Shown here piece after piece: positions 35,190 to 43,281 of a DNA stretch of 64,000 nucleotides; position 1 is the stretch's first letter; every line of letters begins with the position of its first letter. Location: contig NZ_JAHUWZ010000004.1 in NCBI RefSeq assembly GCF_019218755.1, positions 124,001 through 188,000 on the forward strand, in the 5' to 3' direction. The position numbers and the translations under genes are program-made. The notes beneath the pieces are model-generated. The model made no database searches, was not told where the DNA came from, and worked only from the letters and a program-made list of their open reading frames with translations. This stretch comes from Acidovorax sp. sif1233. Its GTDB lineage: Bacteria; Pseudomonadota; Gammaproteobacteria; Burkholderiales; Burkholderiaceae_C.

Positions 35190-38100
35190 TGGCCAGGCGG
35201 ATGCACCCCGACACCCCCAAGCCCCACGCCCGCTCCTCGGACTTCAGCGCCGGGGCGTCGTCTTCCGGGCCGCGCCCGCCAGCCCGGCGCGCGCGCCGCG
35301 CCGCGCGGGCCGCGGGCTGGCTTCTGGTGGCCCTGGTGGCGTTGACGATCGCCGCCGTGGCGGCGGTGTGGTGGTGGACGGGCAGCGGCACCTCGCTGGC
35401 CACGGCGCTCGCGCGGGCGGCCCGCTACCTGCCGGCCGGCCAGCAGTTGGAAAGCCGCGAGGTCACCGGATCGCTGCGCCAGGGCGGGCGCATCGGCTGG
35501 CTGCGCTGGAGCAGCCCGGACCTGGCCGTCGAGGTCACCGACATCCGCCTGGGCTGGCAGCTGGCTCCCCTGCTGCAGCGGCGGCTGGAACTGGGCGAAG
35601 TGCATGCCGCGCGCGTGCAGATCACGCCGCAGGGCAGCCCGCCCGATGCCGAACCCGCCACACCCCTCACGCAGCTTGTGCTGCCGCTGCACATCGGCGT
35701 GCCGTTTCGTGTCGACCAGTTGCAATGGGCCGGATCGCCCGCCGTGCAAGCGCTGGGCCTGGCGGGCGACTACCGGTTTGACGGCCGCGAGCACCGCCTG
35801 AACATCGACAGCGTGGAGCTGGCCCAGGGCCGCTACAGCGCGCGGGCCACCCTGGGCGCACAGGCCCCCATGGCACTGGATGCCAGCGTGGATGGCACCG
35901 TGCACACCGCCGTGCCTGGCGGCGAACCCGCCATGCAGGTGCAGGCGCACGCCACGCTGCAGGGCACATTGGCCACCGTTTCGGCGCGCTTGCAATTGCA
36001 AGCGCGTGTAAGCCCCTCCCCCGGCACCTCCACGCCCACGCCAGCCCCGGGCACGCGGGGACCCCGGGCTCCAGCGTCGCCCACCAAGGCGCCCGCCCCC
36101 GCCCCAGCGCAACCCATGCAGGCCGATGTGCAGGCCACGCTCGCGCCCTGGGCGACCCAGCCCCTGCAGGCGGCCAGCGCCACGCTGCACGCCATCGACC
36201 TCGCGGCGCTCTGGCCCCAGGCGCCGGCGACCCAGTTGCACGGCACCGTGCAGGCGGGGCCAGGACCGGCAGGCGGCGGCACCCACTGGTCGGTGCAAGC
36301 GCAGCTGCGCAACGAGCTCCCAGGCCCCTGGGACCAGGCCCGCCTGCCCTTGACGGCCCTGCGGGCCGACGCCCGCTATGACGGCACCCGCTGGACCGTG
36401 CCTGCCGCCACGGCCTCGGCCGGCGATGGCACGGTGACGCTGCAGGGCCACTACACCCCGGCCACCCACGCGATGGAAGGCGAGGCCCAGGTGCGCAACC
36501 TGCGCCCCGATGCACTGCACACCGCCTTCGCGGCCGCCCCTTTGGCAGGCCGCCTCAGCGCGCAGACGGCGCAGGGCGACACCGTGCGCTTCACGGCGGA
36601 CATCCGCGCCGTCGCGGCGGGCGGCCGGGCTTCCGCCCTGCGCATCAACACCTTCACCGCGCAAGGCCACTGGCAGCCCGCCCCGCCCCCGCAGGCCGGC
36701 ACTGGCGGCACGTTGCGGCTCGAACGCCTGCTACTCGACGCCCTGCAGGCGCGCGCCGAGGCCACCGACCTGCGCATCGCGCTCGGCGGGCCGCCTTCCG
36801 TGCAGGGCCAGATGGTGCTGACAGTGCCCGGCGCCACCGCCCGTGCCCAGGGCCATGCCGCGCCGCTCGCCGGTGGCGGCGACCTGCAGGTGCAGTGGAG
36901 CGACATCGACACCACCCAGCGCTGGCTGGCCAGCCTGCCGCTGGCGGGCGGCACGCTGCAAGGCGCCATGCAGGGCATCTCCGCCAAGGGCGCGGGGCAG
37001 CTCACCGCCCGTTGGAAAGGTGGCTGGCAGACGCTGGTGCGCCAGCTGCAGGCGGCCGGCGGCGGCAGTGCGCCGCCAGCGGGCAAGGACACCTTCGAGC
37101 TGCAGGCCACCCTTGGCACCGCGCACATGGAACTGTCGCTGCCGCCCGCGCCAGGTACCGGCCGGGGCGCCACCGCGGTACAGCTGCACGCCGTGAAGGC
37201 CGAGCTTTCCGGCACCCTCGCACAAGCCGCGCTGTCGCTGCAAGGAGAGGCCCGCATGGATGCGCCCCAGGGCGCACAGGCCCACCGCCTTGCGCTGCAG
37301 ACCCGCCTGACCGGCGGGCTGGCCGCCCCCGCGCAGTGGCAGGTACAGGTCGGCGAGATGCGCCTGCAGGCGCAGGACACACAGCACCCCGGGCCATGGA
37401 CCCTGCAGCTGTCCGAACCACTGCACATCACCGCGCGAACCCCGGGCACCGCCCCGTTGTCGGTGGAAACCTCCGCAGGCCAGGCCCGCCTGAACGGCCC
37501 GCTGCCGGGCACCGTGGTCCTGCGCTGGCAGCCCGTGCGCCTGGCCTCCGGGCCCGCGCTGCGGGTGCAGACCCAGGGCACGCTGCAAGGCCTGCCCATG
37601 GCCTGGGTCGACGCGCTGGGCGCGGGAGACACCCCTGCTGCCGCGGGCCGCACGGCCCAGCCCCTGCTGGCCCGCATGGGCCTGGCCAGCAGCATCGTGC
37701 TGGACGGCCAGTGGAACGTGGACACCACCACGGCCAACCCGCGCGCCAGCGCCAGCCTGCGCCGGGCCAGCGGCGACCTGCGCATCCTGGCCGGAGACCC
37801 CACCGCCGTGACGGCCGTGCAGAGCAGCGGCCAGGGCAAGGGCGCGGGCGCCGCCACCGCGATCGCCACCGAGGCCTCGGCAGCACCGGCGGGAGCGGGC
37901 ACGGCAGCGGGTGTGCGCGAGGCCGAGGCCACCCTCGATCTGGACGGCGAAGCCCTGCGGGCGCGTGTGCGGTGGATGAGCGAGCGCGCCGGAGAGATCG
38001 ACGCCAGCGTGAACACCCGCCTGTCACTCGCGGGGCCCGCGGCCGCCTCGCCCCCCGCACCCGCTCGGCCGGGCGCGGCAGACGCACCACAGCGCACCGG

Positions 38101-39529
38101 CACCGCAAGCCTTGCCTGGGCACCGGATGCGCCACTGGCTGGCACGCTGCGCGCGCGCCTGCCCGACGTGGGCGTGTGGTCGGCCCTGGCCCCGCCCGGC
38201 TGGCGCGTGCGCGGCACGCTGGACGCGAGCGCCACCCTGTCGGGCACCCGCAACGCGCCGCGCTGGTCGGGAACCCTGGGCGCGGACGACCTGGCGGTGC
38301 GGTCCGCCGTGGACGGCGTGGACCTGCAGGGCGGCCGCCTGCGTGCCACGCTGCAAGGCAACCAGCTCGACATCACCGAGTTCCGCCTGCAGGGCGGGCG
38401 CGGCAGCGGCGCGCGCATCGCGGGCTTCAGCGGCAACCGCACGGCCGCGCCGCAGGACGGCGGCACCCTCACCGGCACCGGCCGCATCACCTGGGGCGAT
38501 GCCGCCAACGGCCTCTCGGGCATTGCCATGGGTTTTCAGGCGGAGGCCAAGGCCCTGCAGGTGCTCGTGCGCGCAGACCGGCAGATCAGCGTGTCGGGCC
38601 AGCTGCAGGCCCAGCTGCAGCAGGGCCAGATCAGCCTGCGCGGCAAGCTCACCACCGACCGGGCCACCATCATCCTGCCCGACGAAAACGCCCCCAGCCT
38701 GGGCTCGGACGTCGTCGTGCGCTCGGCCGCCAAGGACCGCGAGGACCAGGCCAGGGCGCAGGCCGCCGCGAAGGCCAGCCAGGTGGCGGCGCAGGCAGAA
38801 ACCGCCAAGCCACCCGACATCGCGATCACCCTCAACCTGGGCCGCGACTTCGCGCTGAGCGGCCATGGCATCACCACCCGGCTGACGGGCGAGGTGGACA
38901 TCCGCAGCAGCGCCGTGCCCGGCGCCCCACCCCGCGTGACGGGCGAGGTGCGCACCGAGGAAGGCCGCTACCGGGCCTGGGGACAGATGCTGGACGTGGA
39001 GACCGGGCTCATCCGCTTCAACGGCCCGTACAACAACCCGTCGCTGGACATCCTCGCGCTGCGCCCCAACATCAGCGTGCGCGCGGGCGTGCAGGTCACG
39101 GGCAGCGCCCAGGCCCCCCGCGTGCGCCTGTATTCCGACCCCGAACTGCCCGACGCGGAAAAACTCTCGTGGGTGGTGCTGGGCCGCAACGCAGCCGCGG
39201 GCGGCGCCGAGGCCGCCGTGCTGCAGCAGGCCGCGCTGGCGCTGCTGGGGAGGGGCGGCAACAACAACACGGCGGCCAACATGGCCAGCCGGGTCGGCCT
39301 GGACGAGATCGGCTTCAAGGGCCCCGGTTCCGGCGAAGACGCCAGCGCCGCCGCCCTCACCTTCGGCAAGCGCCTGTCCAAGGACCTGTACGTGACCTAC
39401 GAACGCAGCCTGTCGGGCACGCTGGGCACGCTGTACATCTTCTACGACCTCTCGCGCCGCCTCACGCTGCGCGGGCAGACCGGCGAGAAGAGCGCGGTGG
39501 ACATCATCTACACGGTGAAGTACGACTGA
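35189..39529 (+). CDS. tamB: TAM complex subunit TamB
   Basis: A 1446-residue envelope protein with an N-terminal inner-membrane anchor (hydrophobic stretch about residues 45-65). A long periplasmic beta-helical region rich in Gly, Ala and Thr follows. The C-terminus is the conserved DUF490/TamB domain (VDIRSSAVPGAPPRVTGEV, GLIRFNGPYNNPSLDILALRP, WVVLGRN, FGKRLSKDLYVTYE). It links the inner membrane to TamA. The N-terminal variable region has a Pro-rich insert at about residues 275-310. Its start overlaps the tamA stop. Confidence 0.93.
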   Translation: MARRMHPDTPKPHARSSDFSAGASSSGPRPPARRARRAARAAGWLLVALVALTIAAVAAVWWWTGSGTSLATALARAARYLPAGQQLESREVTGSLRQGGRIGWLRWSSPDLAVEVTDIRLGWQLAPLLQRRLELGEVHAARVQITPQGSPPDAEPATPLTQLVLPLHIGVPFRVDQLQWAGSPAVQALGLAGDYRFDGREHRLNIDSVELAQGRYSARATLGAQAPMALDASVDGTVHTAVPGGEPAMQVQAHATLQGTLATVSARLQLQARVSPSPGTSTPTPAPGTRGPRAPASPTKAPAPAPAQPMQADVQATLAPWATQPLQAASATLHAIDLAALWPQAPATQLHGTVQAGPGPAGGGTHWSVQAQLRNELPGPWDQARLPLTALRADARYDGTRWTVPAATASAGDGTVTLQGHYTPATHAMEGEAQVRNLRPDALHTAFAAAPLAGRLSAQTAQGDTVRFTADIRAVAAGGRASALRINTFTAQGHWQPAPPPQAGTGGTLRLERLLLDALQARAEATDLRIALGGPPSVQGQMVLTVPGATARAQGHAAPLAGGGDLQVQWSDIDTTQRWLASLPLAGGTLQGAMQGISAKGAGQLTARWKGGWQTLVRQLQAAGGGSAPPAGKDTFELQATLGTAHMELSLPPAPGTGRGATAVQLHAVKAELSGTLAQAALSLQGEARMDAPQGAQAHRLALQTRLTGGLAAPAQWQVQVGEMRLQAQDTQHPGPWTLQLSEPLHITARTPGTAPLSVETSAGQARLNGPLPGTVVLRWQPVRLASGPALRVQTQGTLQGLPMAWVDALGAGDTPAAAGRTAQPLLARMGLASSIVLDGQWNVDTTTANPRASASLRRASGDLRILAGDPTAVTAVQSSGQGKGAGAATAIATEASAAPAGAGTAAGVREAEATLDLDGEALRARVRWMSERAGEIDASVNTRLSLAGPAAASPPAPARPGAADAPQRTGTASLAWAPDAPLAGTLRARLPDVGVWSALAPPGWRVRGTLDASATLSGTRNAPRWSGTLGADDLAVRSAVDGVDLQGGRLRATLQGNQLDITEFRLQGGRGSGARIAGFSGNRTAAPQDGGTLTGTGRITWGDAANGLSGIAMGFQAEAKALQVLVRADRQISVSGQLQAQLQQGQISLRGKLTTDRATIILPDENAPSLGSDVVVRSAAKDREDQARAQAAAKASQVAAQAETAKPPDIAITLNLGRDFALSGHGITTRLTGEVDIRSSAVPGAPPRVTGEVRTEEGRYRAWGQMLDVETGLIRFNGPYNNPSLDILALRPNISVRAGVQVTGSAQAPRVRLYSDPELPDAEKLSWVVLGRNAAAGGAEAAVLQQAALALLGRGGNNNTAANMASRVGLDEIGFKGPGSGEDASAAALTFGKRLSKDLYVTYERSLSGTLGTLYIFYDLSRRLTLRGQTGEKSAVDIIYTVKYD

Positions 39530-39579
39530 GGCCCCACCTCCGGGAAGGCACGCGCAGCCCCACTACAATGCGCGGCTGC

Positions 39580-39654
39580 CTCCTCGTAGTTCAATGGATA
39601 GAACGAGTGCCTCCTAAGCGCTAGATACAGGTTCGATTCCTGTCGAGGGGACCA
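39580..39654 (+). tRNA. tRNA-Arg (anticodon CCT)
   Basis: A 75-nt cloverleaf: acceptor CTCCTCG pairs with CGAGGGG (with one T-G pair), and the gene ends ACCA. The anticodon stem AGTGC/GCGCT closes the loop CTCCTAA, whose anticodon CCT reads AGG. The T-arm ACAGG...CCTGT carries TTCGATT. The CCA is encoded. The 3' end is the attachment site of the genomic island that follows. Confidence 0.95.
39640..39654 (+). other. Left attachment core (tRNA 3' end)
   Basis: CTGTCGAGGGGACCA is the 3' end of the tRNA-Arg gene and the left copy of the presumed recombination core. Confidence 0.6.
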
Positions 39655-39660
39655 GTGACC

Positions 39661-39696
39661 AGTCCGCAAGAGTCCAAACTCTTCCGGACTTTTTTA
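39661..39696 (+). terminator. Terminator of the tRNA-Arg transcript
   Basis: AGTCCGCAAGAG and CTCTTCCGGACT pair with a small mismatch around a 6-nt loop and are followed by TTTTTTATTT. It lies just beyond the tRNA, inside the island. Confidence 0.8.
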
Positions 39697-39765
39697 TTTC
39701 TCCTTTGAAATCAGCATCTTAGCTGTCCGCACCCGTCCAGACCCGTCCACCCCCATCCGCGCGAT

Positions 39766-39850
39766 TTGGGGGCACATTTGGGGGCACAATTTTCAAAAGT
39801 GGGGGCACATTTCTTTTATGCCCCCACCCGGGGGCCATATGCCCCCATGG
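39766..39850. repeat. GGGGGCAC repeat cluster at the left island end
   Basis: Three direct copies of TGGGGGCACA-type units (39767, 39780, 39800) are followed by two inverted copies (ATGCCCCCA at 39819 and 39840). The same unit occurs before the integrase at the other island end, which suggests recombinase or directionality-factor binding sites. The stretch 39655-40043 holds only this cluster, the tRNA terminator and the open upstream frame of the next ORF. Confidence 0.6.
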
Positions 39851-40043
39851 CCAAGGGCGGCCCCAGGGCGGTTTTCCGCGCGCCAGCGGGCCAAAACAGG
39901 CCCCTGAAACCCACCGAACCCACCACGCTGCGGCCAGATGTGCCCCCAGTTCGGCACGGATATGCCCCCAGCCGCGCCGAAAGACCAAGGCGGTCAAGGA
40001 GGCGCTGTTCGCGAAGAACGATGCGCTGGCCATCGCCGAGGAA

Positions 40044-40451
40044 TTGCGCGATGCGCTGGCCGATTCGGAGCGCACGGCGCTGCCCATTCAGGCCGCCGCA
40101 TCCCGCGCAGCGGAGCGCTATGCGAATACCTACGATGCCGCCTATGCGCGGCTGGAGGCCTGCAAGGCCCTGGCGGAGTGCGAGGAAGCTCTCACGCGGG
40201 CCATGGCGCTGATGGTGCATGTACCCGACCCCTTGGGCATTGACCGTCGTTCGGACGATGCGCGGGCCTACCGCATGAAGTTCATCTGGCAGCGTCTGTC
40301 GGCCGTGGCGCTGGAGCGGCCAGAGGCACAGCAGCAGCCCGAGGTGGAGGCGCTGGGCGTGCTGGAGCTGGGGGCGTTCGCGGGACGCGCGTACCTCACG
40401 CCGGTGCAGGCGCTTCAGTTGCAGCGGGCGGAGGCGGAGGCGACGGCCTGA
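40044..40451 (+). CDS. Hypothetical protein, start uncertain or 5'-truncated
   Basis: A 135-residue alpha-helical, Ala-rich protein: DSERTALPIQAAASRAAERY, CKALAECEEALTRAM, and a C-terminal LTPVQALQLQRAEAEA. No family recognised. The only in-frame start is a TTG at 40044. Plausible coding sequence (KTKAVKEALFAKNDALAIAEEL) continues upstream without a start codon. An ATG at 39847 opens a different frame that overlaps it, so a frameshift or an island-boundary truncation is likely. A strong terminator follows. It is the first gene of the island. Confidence 0.5.
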   Translation: MRDALADSERTALPIQAAASRAAERYANTYDAAYARLEACKALAECEEALTRAMALMVHVPDPLGIDRRSDDARAYRMKFIWQRLSAVALERPEAQQQPEVEALGVLELGAFAGRAYLTPVQALQLQRAEAEATA

Positions 40452-40500
40452 GCATCACGATGAAGCGAGCCGGGCGCGTGCCCTGGCGCTGAAAAACGAA

Positions 40501-40532
40501 AGGCCCCGGCAGTGATGCTGGGGCCTTTTTTT
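40501..40532 (+). terminator. Rho-independent terminator
   Basis: Arms AGGCCCC (40501-40507) and GGGGCCT (40520-40526) are followed by a 7-base T run. It is placed to terminate the hypothetical gene ending at 40451. Confidence 0.85.
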
Positions 40533-40583
40533 CATTGTCGTCATTCGGCCAGAAGCTGCTTGTGGCCGTAGATGAAAGCAGAC

Positions 40584-40652
40584 GCTCGACGTTTGACATG
40601 AGAGGCGAGCCCCGGCTTTCCGGAGATCGTCCTCTCGATGGAAGTGTTGGGC
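40584..40652 (-). other. attC: Integron-type attC site 1 (69 bp)
   Basis: Read on the minus strand: R'' GCCCAAC, L'' ACTTCCATCGAGAGG, a 25-nt central region with a CCGG...CCGG stem, L' CCTCTCATGTCAAAC, and R' GTCGAGC. The L'' CGAGAGG pairs with L' CCTCTC, and the outer boxes fit RYYYAAC and (with one deviation) GTTRRRY. It begins 1 bp after the stop codon of the gene at 40654-41211. It aligns without gaps to attC site 2. Confidence 0.8.
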
Positions 40653-40653
40653 G

Positions 40654-41211
40654 TCATTTCGAGAGGCCCACAGAAACGGCGGCTAGCACTCCAACAGCGA
40701 GGACTGGCGTAAGCATGTAGACCATGGCCAGAAGACGCTCTGCTCCCTTTGTGATGAAGTAAGCGCTGAATACGAACAATGGGTACAACGTCCAAATCGT
40801 AGTTTCTCCTGGGCTGTCACGTAGGCCGGAAAGATTCCAGAGCATGGCGACGTAGATCGTGCCCATAAAGACTACATCTCCTCCCGTCTTTAGTGTTGAA
40901 GAGTTTCGAAGAAGTAGCGCTCGGGTCAGGGCCGCAAAGAAGAGGCCGTATAGAACCGCGTTGTCTAAAAAGGTTGTTGACAGAGGATGGCCGACTAGGT
41001 TTTGGGCCACTTCCGTGAGAGGGCGCAGGACATGCGCTCTATAGAACGTAAGAGCATCAAGCAAGAATCCTTTCCACTTGATGACTGACTCGGAAAGGGA
41101 TGCAAGTGAAGTAGATGAAATAAAGAGCACTAGAACGAGCACGACGCGCACTCTCCATGGTGCGCGACTCCAATAGCTAGTGACTTCATCAACGTCTGAT
41201 TTGAGCCCCAT
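40654..41211 (-). CDS. Cassette gene: multi-pass membrane protein of unknown function
   Basis: A 185-residue protein with about five hydrophobic segments (residues 20-42, 85-105, 110-130, 138-158, 162-183) and a soluble N-terminus. No family recognised. It lies between two 69-bp attC-like sites with its stop codon next to the attC core. This is the classical layout of an integron gene cassette: one gene, no promoter, a recombination site at the 3' end. G+C is visibly lower than in the chromosome. An RBS-like AAGGA precedes the ATG closely. Confidence 0.8.
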   Translation of the reverse strand: MGLKSDVDEVTSYWSRAPWRVRVVLVLVLFISSTSLASLSESVIKWKGFLLDALTFYRAHVLRPLTEVAQNLVGHPLSTTFLDNAVLYGLFFAALTRALLLRNSSTLKTGGDVVFMGTIYVAMLWNLSGLRDSPGETTIWTLYPLFVFSAYFITKGAERLLAMVYMLTPVLAVGVLAAVSVGLSK

Positions 41212-41243
41212 ATTCCTTCAAGGCGGTAGTTGCTGCGAGTGAC

Positions 41244-41312
41244 TCCCAACGTTTGACACGAGAGGGATGACTCGGCTTGCCGGGGCATTTCCTCTCGATG
41301 GAAGGGCTAGGC
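41244..41312 (-). other. attC: Integron-type attC site 2 (69 bp)
   Basis: Read on the minus strand: R'' GCCTAGC, L'' CCTTCCATCGAGAGG, 25-nt central region with a CGGC...GCCG stem, L' CCTCTCGTGTCAAAC, R' GTTGGGA. Four of its five segments match site 1 almost perfectly, and the spacing is identical. The TAG stop of the gene at 41307-41822 lies inside R''. Cassette exchange would occur between G and TT of GTTGGGA. Confidence 0.85.
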
Positions 41313-41822
41313 TGCAGCGGGGTTTTTGCGACGCGCATAGGAGACTATGGCCAAGATGAACGATGCGACCAGCGACGAGCCAACTCCCAGAGCGAAGCCA
41401 ATCCAACGCTCCGTGCTTTGCGCCGCTTGGTTCCTTGCCTCCTGGGCGGAAAAGAGCGCATCGATAGTTTTACGGTCGGACTCTACTAACGGCTTTAACT
41501 GCTCGTGCTCATCTTTTAGCGATCTAAGAGCACGCTCAGACGCAGCCAGGCTGCTTCGTTCGTCTTCGACGAACTCAAGTAGGGCCTTAAGGTTCGACTT
41601 GGTCTCTTCAAGCTTCTGCGCTTGCACTGAATAGTTCAAATTCTGTAGTCGCTTCGCCTCCCGCTGCTCAGCAGCGCGATGCTCCACAAAGAAAACAATG
41701 GCCCCCGCTGTCACCGAAACAAAAAGGGTAATGGCGACGGTTATGCGAGGTGATTGCGCATAAAGCTTATGCCACACGCGAACAAGAAACTCGGCCGCTG
41801 CGTCTATGGAAAGGAATGACAT
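41307..41822 (-). CDS. Cassette gene: membrane protein with central coiled coil
   Basis: A 171-residue protein. A transmembrane helix at about residues 28-48, a long charged, heptad-like region (about 50-130, with QKLEETKSNLKALLEFVEDERSSLAASERALRSLK), and a second transmembrane helix near 142-165. No family recognised. The ATG at 41820-41822 is chosen because the longer in-frame reading enters non-coding cassette-boundary sequence. Its stop codon lies inside attC site 2. Two-helix proteins with a coiled-coil spacer occur among phage-defence effectors, but that role is speculative here. Confidence 0.8.
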   Translation of the reverse strand: MSFLSIDAAAEFLVRVWHKLYAQSPRITVAITLFVSVTAGAIVFFVEHRAAEQREAKRLQNLNYSVQAQKLEETKSNLKALLEFVEDERSSLAASERALRSLKDEHEQLKPLVESDRKTIDALFSAQEARNQAAQSTERWIGFALGVGSSLVASFILAIVSYARRKNPAAA

Positions 41823-42002
41823 TGAACCTCGTGATATGTCTGTTTCTCTGCAACCTAGATTGTCGTAGGCAGGCACCGGGATTTCCAACAGCAGCGTGCA
41901 GCAAGTCAATGGTGGCTTCCGGGCGGCGCTTCTCAACGGCGGCTCGGGCCCAACGCTGTCATATTCGCTTTTTGAAAGCAGACGCTAAGAGGACACGCAT
42001 CG

Positions 42003-42902
42003 TCAATCACCAGACTTCAGGGACGCCGACAACCGCTTGACGACCTCCTCCTCTGCAAGGCCTTCGTCGGAACCTGCGTGAAAGACAGCACAAGTCGCCG
42101 TGTTAGAACCGTTGGCTCTGCGATAGACGGCCACCACGCTGCCCGGCCCAGCACCGGTGTGCCCACACAATGTCGGCCCCTTATGCAACACGCCTTGCAT
42201 CAGCCCGAGGCCGTATGCCGGCGACTTCCATGGGCGCCCAGGAAGAGGTCCGCCAAGGGCGCGTGCAGCTTGCATCTCCTGCACCAGCAAATCAGGCAAA
42301 AGGTGTCCAGCCATCAGGCGGTCTAGAAAGAGGGCAGCGTCGGAGAGAGAACCAACAAGCAAGCCGTGATAAACCCATCTCGGGTCATAAGTCGAAATGG
42401 CCCCCATGCACACGCCTTCCAAGTCAGCTGGCGTTTTTGCGCTACGAACTCTCAGCAGGCCCAAGGGCGCCAACGCTTGTTGCATAAGCGCTTCCTCAAG
42501 TGCGAGACCTGTCGCACGCTCGATAAATCTCGCTACGTACAAGTAGCCGACGTTCGAATACTGCCACCCCACTCCAGGGGCATAACGCAACCTCGTGGCA
42601 TCGAGGCGTTGCAACATTTCATCCGCCTGCCAGGGCGCATCGCCGCGAGCAACGGCAGCGTGGTACTCGACAAGTTCACCGTAGTCAGCCAGCCCGGCTT
42701 CATGCCTCAGCAGCTGACGCAACGTGAACGGACCTTCAAGGACTACGTCATCGAGTCGAACAATCCCATCACGCACCAGTGACAGAGACGCTGCCGCTAG
42801 AACTGTCTTCGTAAAGCTCCACCAAGGAACCACCACATCTTGTTCTCCGTGCCGCACTAGTGAACCGTTTGATACGAGAGAGAAATATGTCAAGGGGCGC
42901 AT
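42003..42902 (-). CDS. Beta-lactamase-fold serine hydrolase
   Basis: A 299-residue class C beta-lactamase/esterase-type protein without a signal peptide. The active-site Ser and Lys are in WWSFTKTV (S29, K32), and the YSN motif is at residues 115-117. The third box is LCGHTGAGPG near residue 245. All three active-site elements are present. It starts at 42900-42902. It reads in the same direction as the cassette genes, but a full attC site after its stop is not visible. The substrate is unknown; a true beta-lactamase is unlikely because it is not exported. Confidence 0.87.
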   Translation of the reverse strand: MRPLTYFSLVSNGSLVRHGEQDVVVPWWSFTKTVLAAASLSLVRDGIVRLDDVVLEGPFTLRQLLRHEAGLADYGELVEYHAAVARGDAPWQADEMLQRLDATRLRYAPGVGWQYSNVGYLYVARFIERATGLALEEALMQQALAPLGLLRVRSAKTPADLEGVCMGAISTYDPRWVYHGLLVGSLSDAALFLDRLMAGHLLPDLLVQEMQAARALGGPLPGRPWKSPAYGLGLMQGVLHKGPTLCGHTGAGPGSVVAVYRRANGSNTATCAVFHAGSDEGLAEEEVVKRLSASLKSGD

Positions 42903-43281
42903 TGGACTGAAAAATTGGGTTGACGCATTGAAGGTCCGCTCCTGGCCGGATTTTGACGCGCAGCCAGCATAAGTCCCGTAACGTAACTCGGCACTCGAAT
43001 TCGCGCAAAGTGGTCAGACAAAAGCCGTCAAATCCGGGCACTCGAAGCCGCTCGAAAATTGGCCGCAAAGCCGCACCACACCTCGCAAAGTCCATAGTCG
43101 GCGGGGTCAGCACAATCGGTCTATTTAGCGGGCAGGTGAGGCGGGGTCTCCACTGCGCGCCACCCCTTGCGCACCGAGGCGCATCCCTTGCTCGCTGGAA
43201 ACCTCTGTAATCACAGCGCGCCCCGACTTAGGGTGAAGGTAAACCGCTATAAGGACGTCACCAAGTCCACACAACAAACGT
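42903..43281. other. Divergent intergenic region, no gene seen
   Basis: Separates the serine-hydrolase gene (minus) and the protease gene (plus). No protein-like ORF, tRNA, strong hairpin or attC-like site is visible. It probably holds promoters for both genes; a weak TATAAG occurs near 43249. Confidence 0.5.

Noticed and set aside
36451-38529. Minus-strand ORF of 692 codons opposite tamB
   Set aside because: It is a Ser/Arg/Pro-rich shadow; tamB is secure from its C-terminal domain.
42852-42876. CTCTCGTATCAAACG on the minus strand, resembling an attC L' box
   Set aside because: It lies in the coding start of the serine-hydrolase gene, which encodes a normal family N-terminus here. No matching R'' and L'' boxes are present.
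42953-43210. ORF between the serine-hydrolase and protease genes
   Set aside because: It is basic low-complexity sequence without RBS or domain; likely a chance ORF in an intergenic region.
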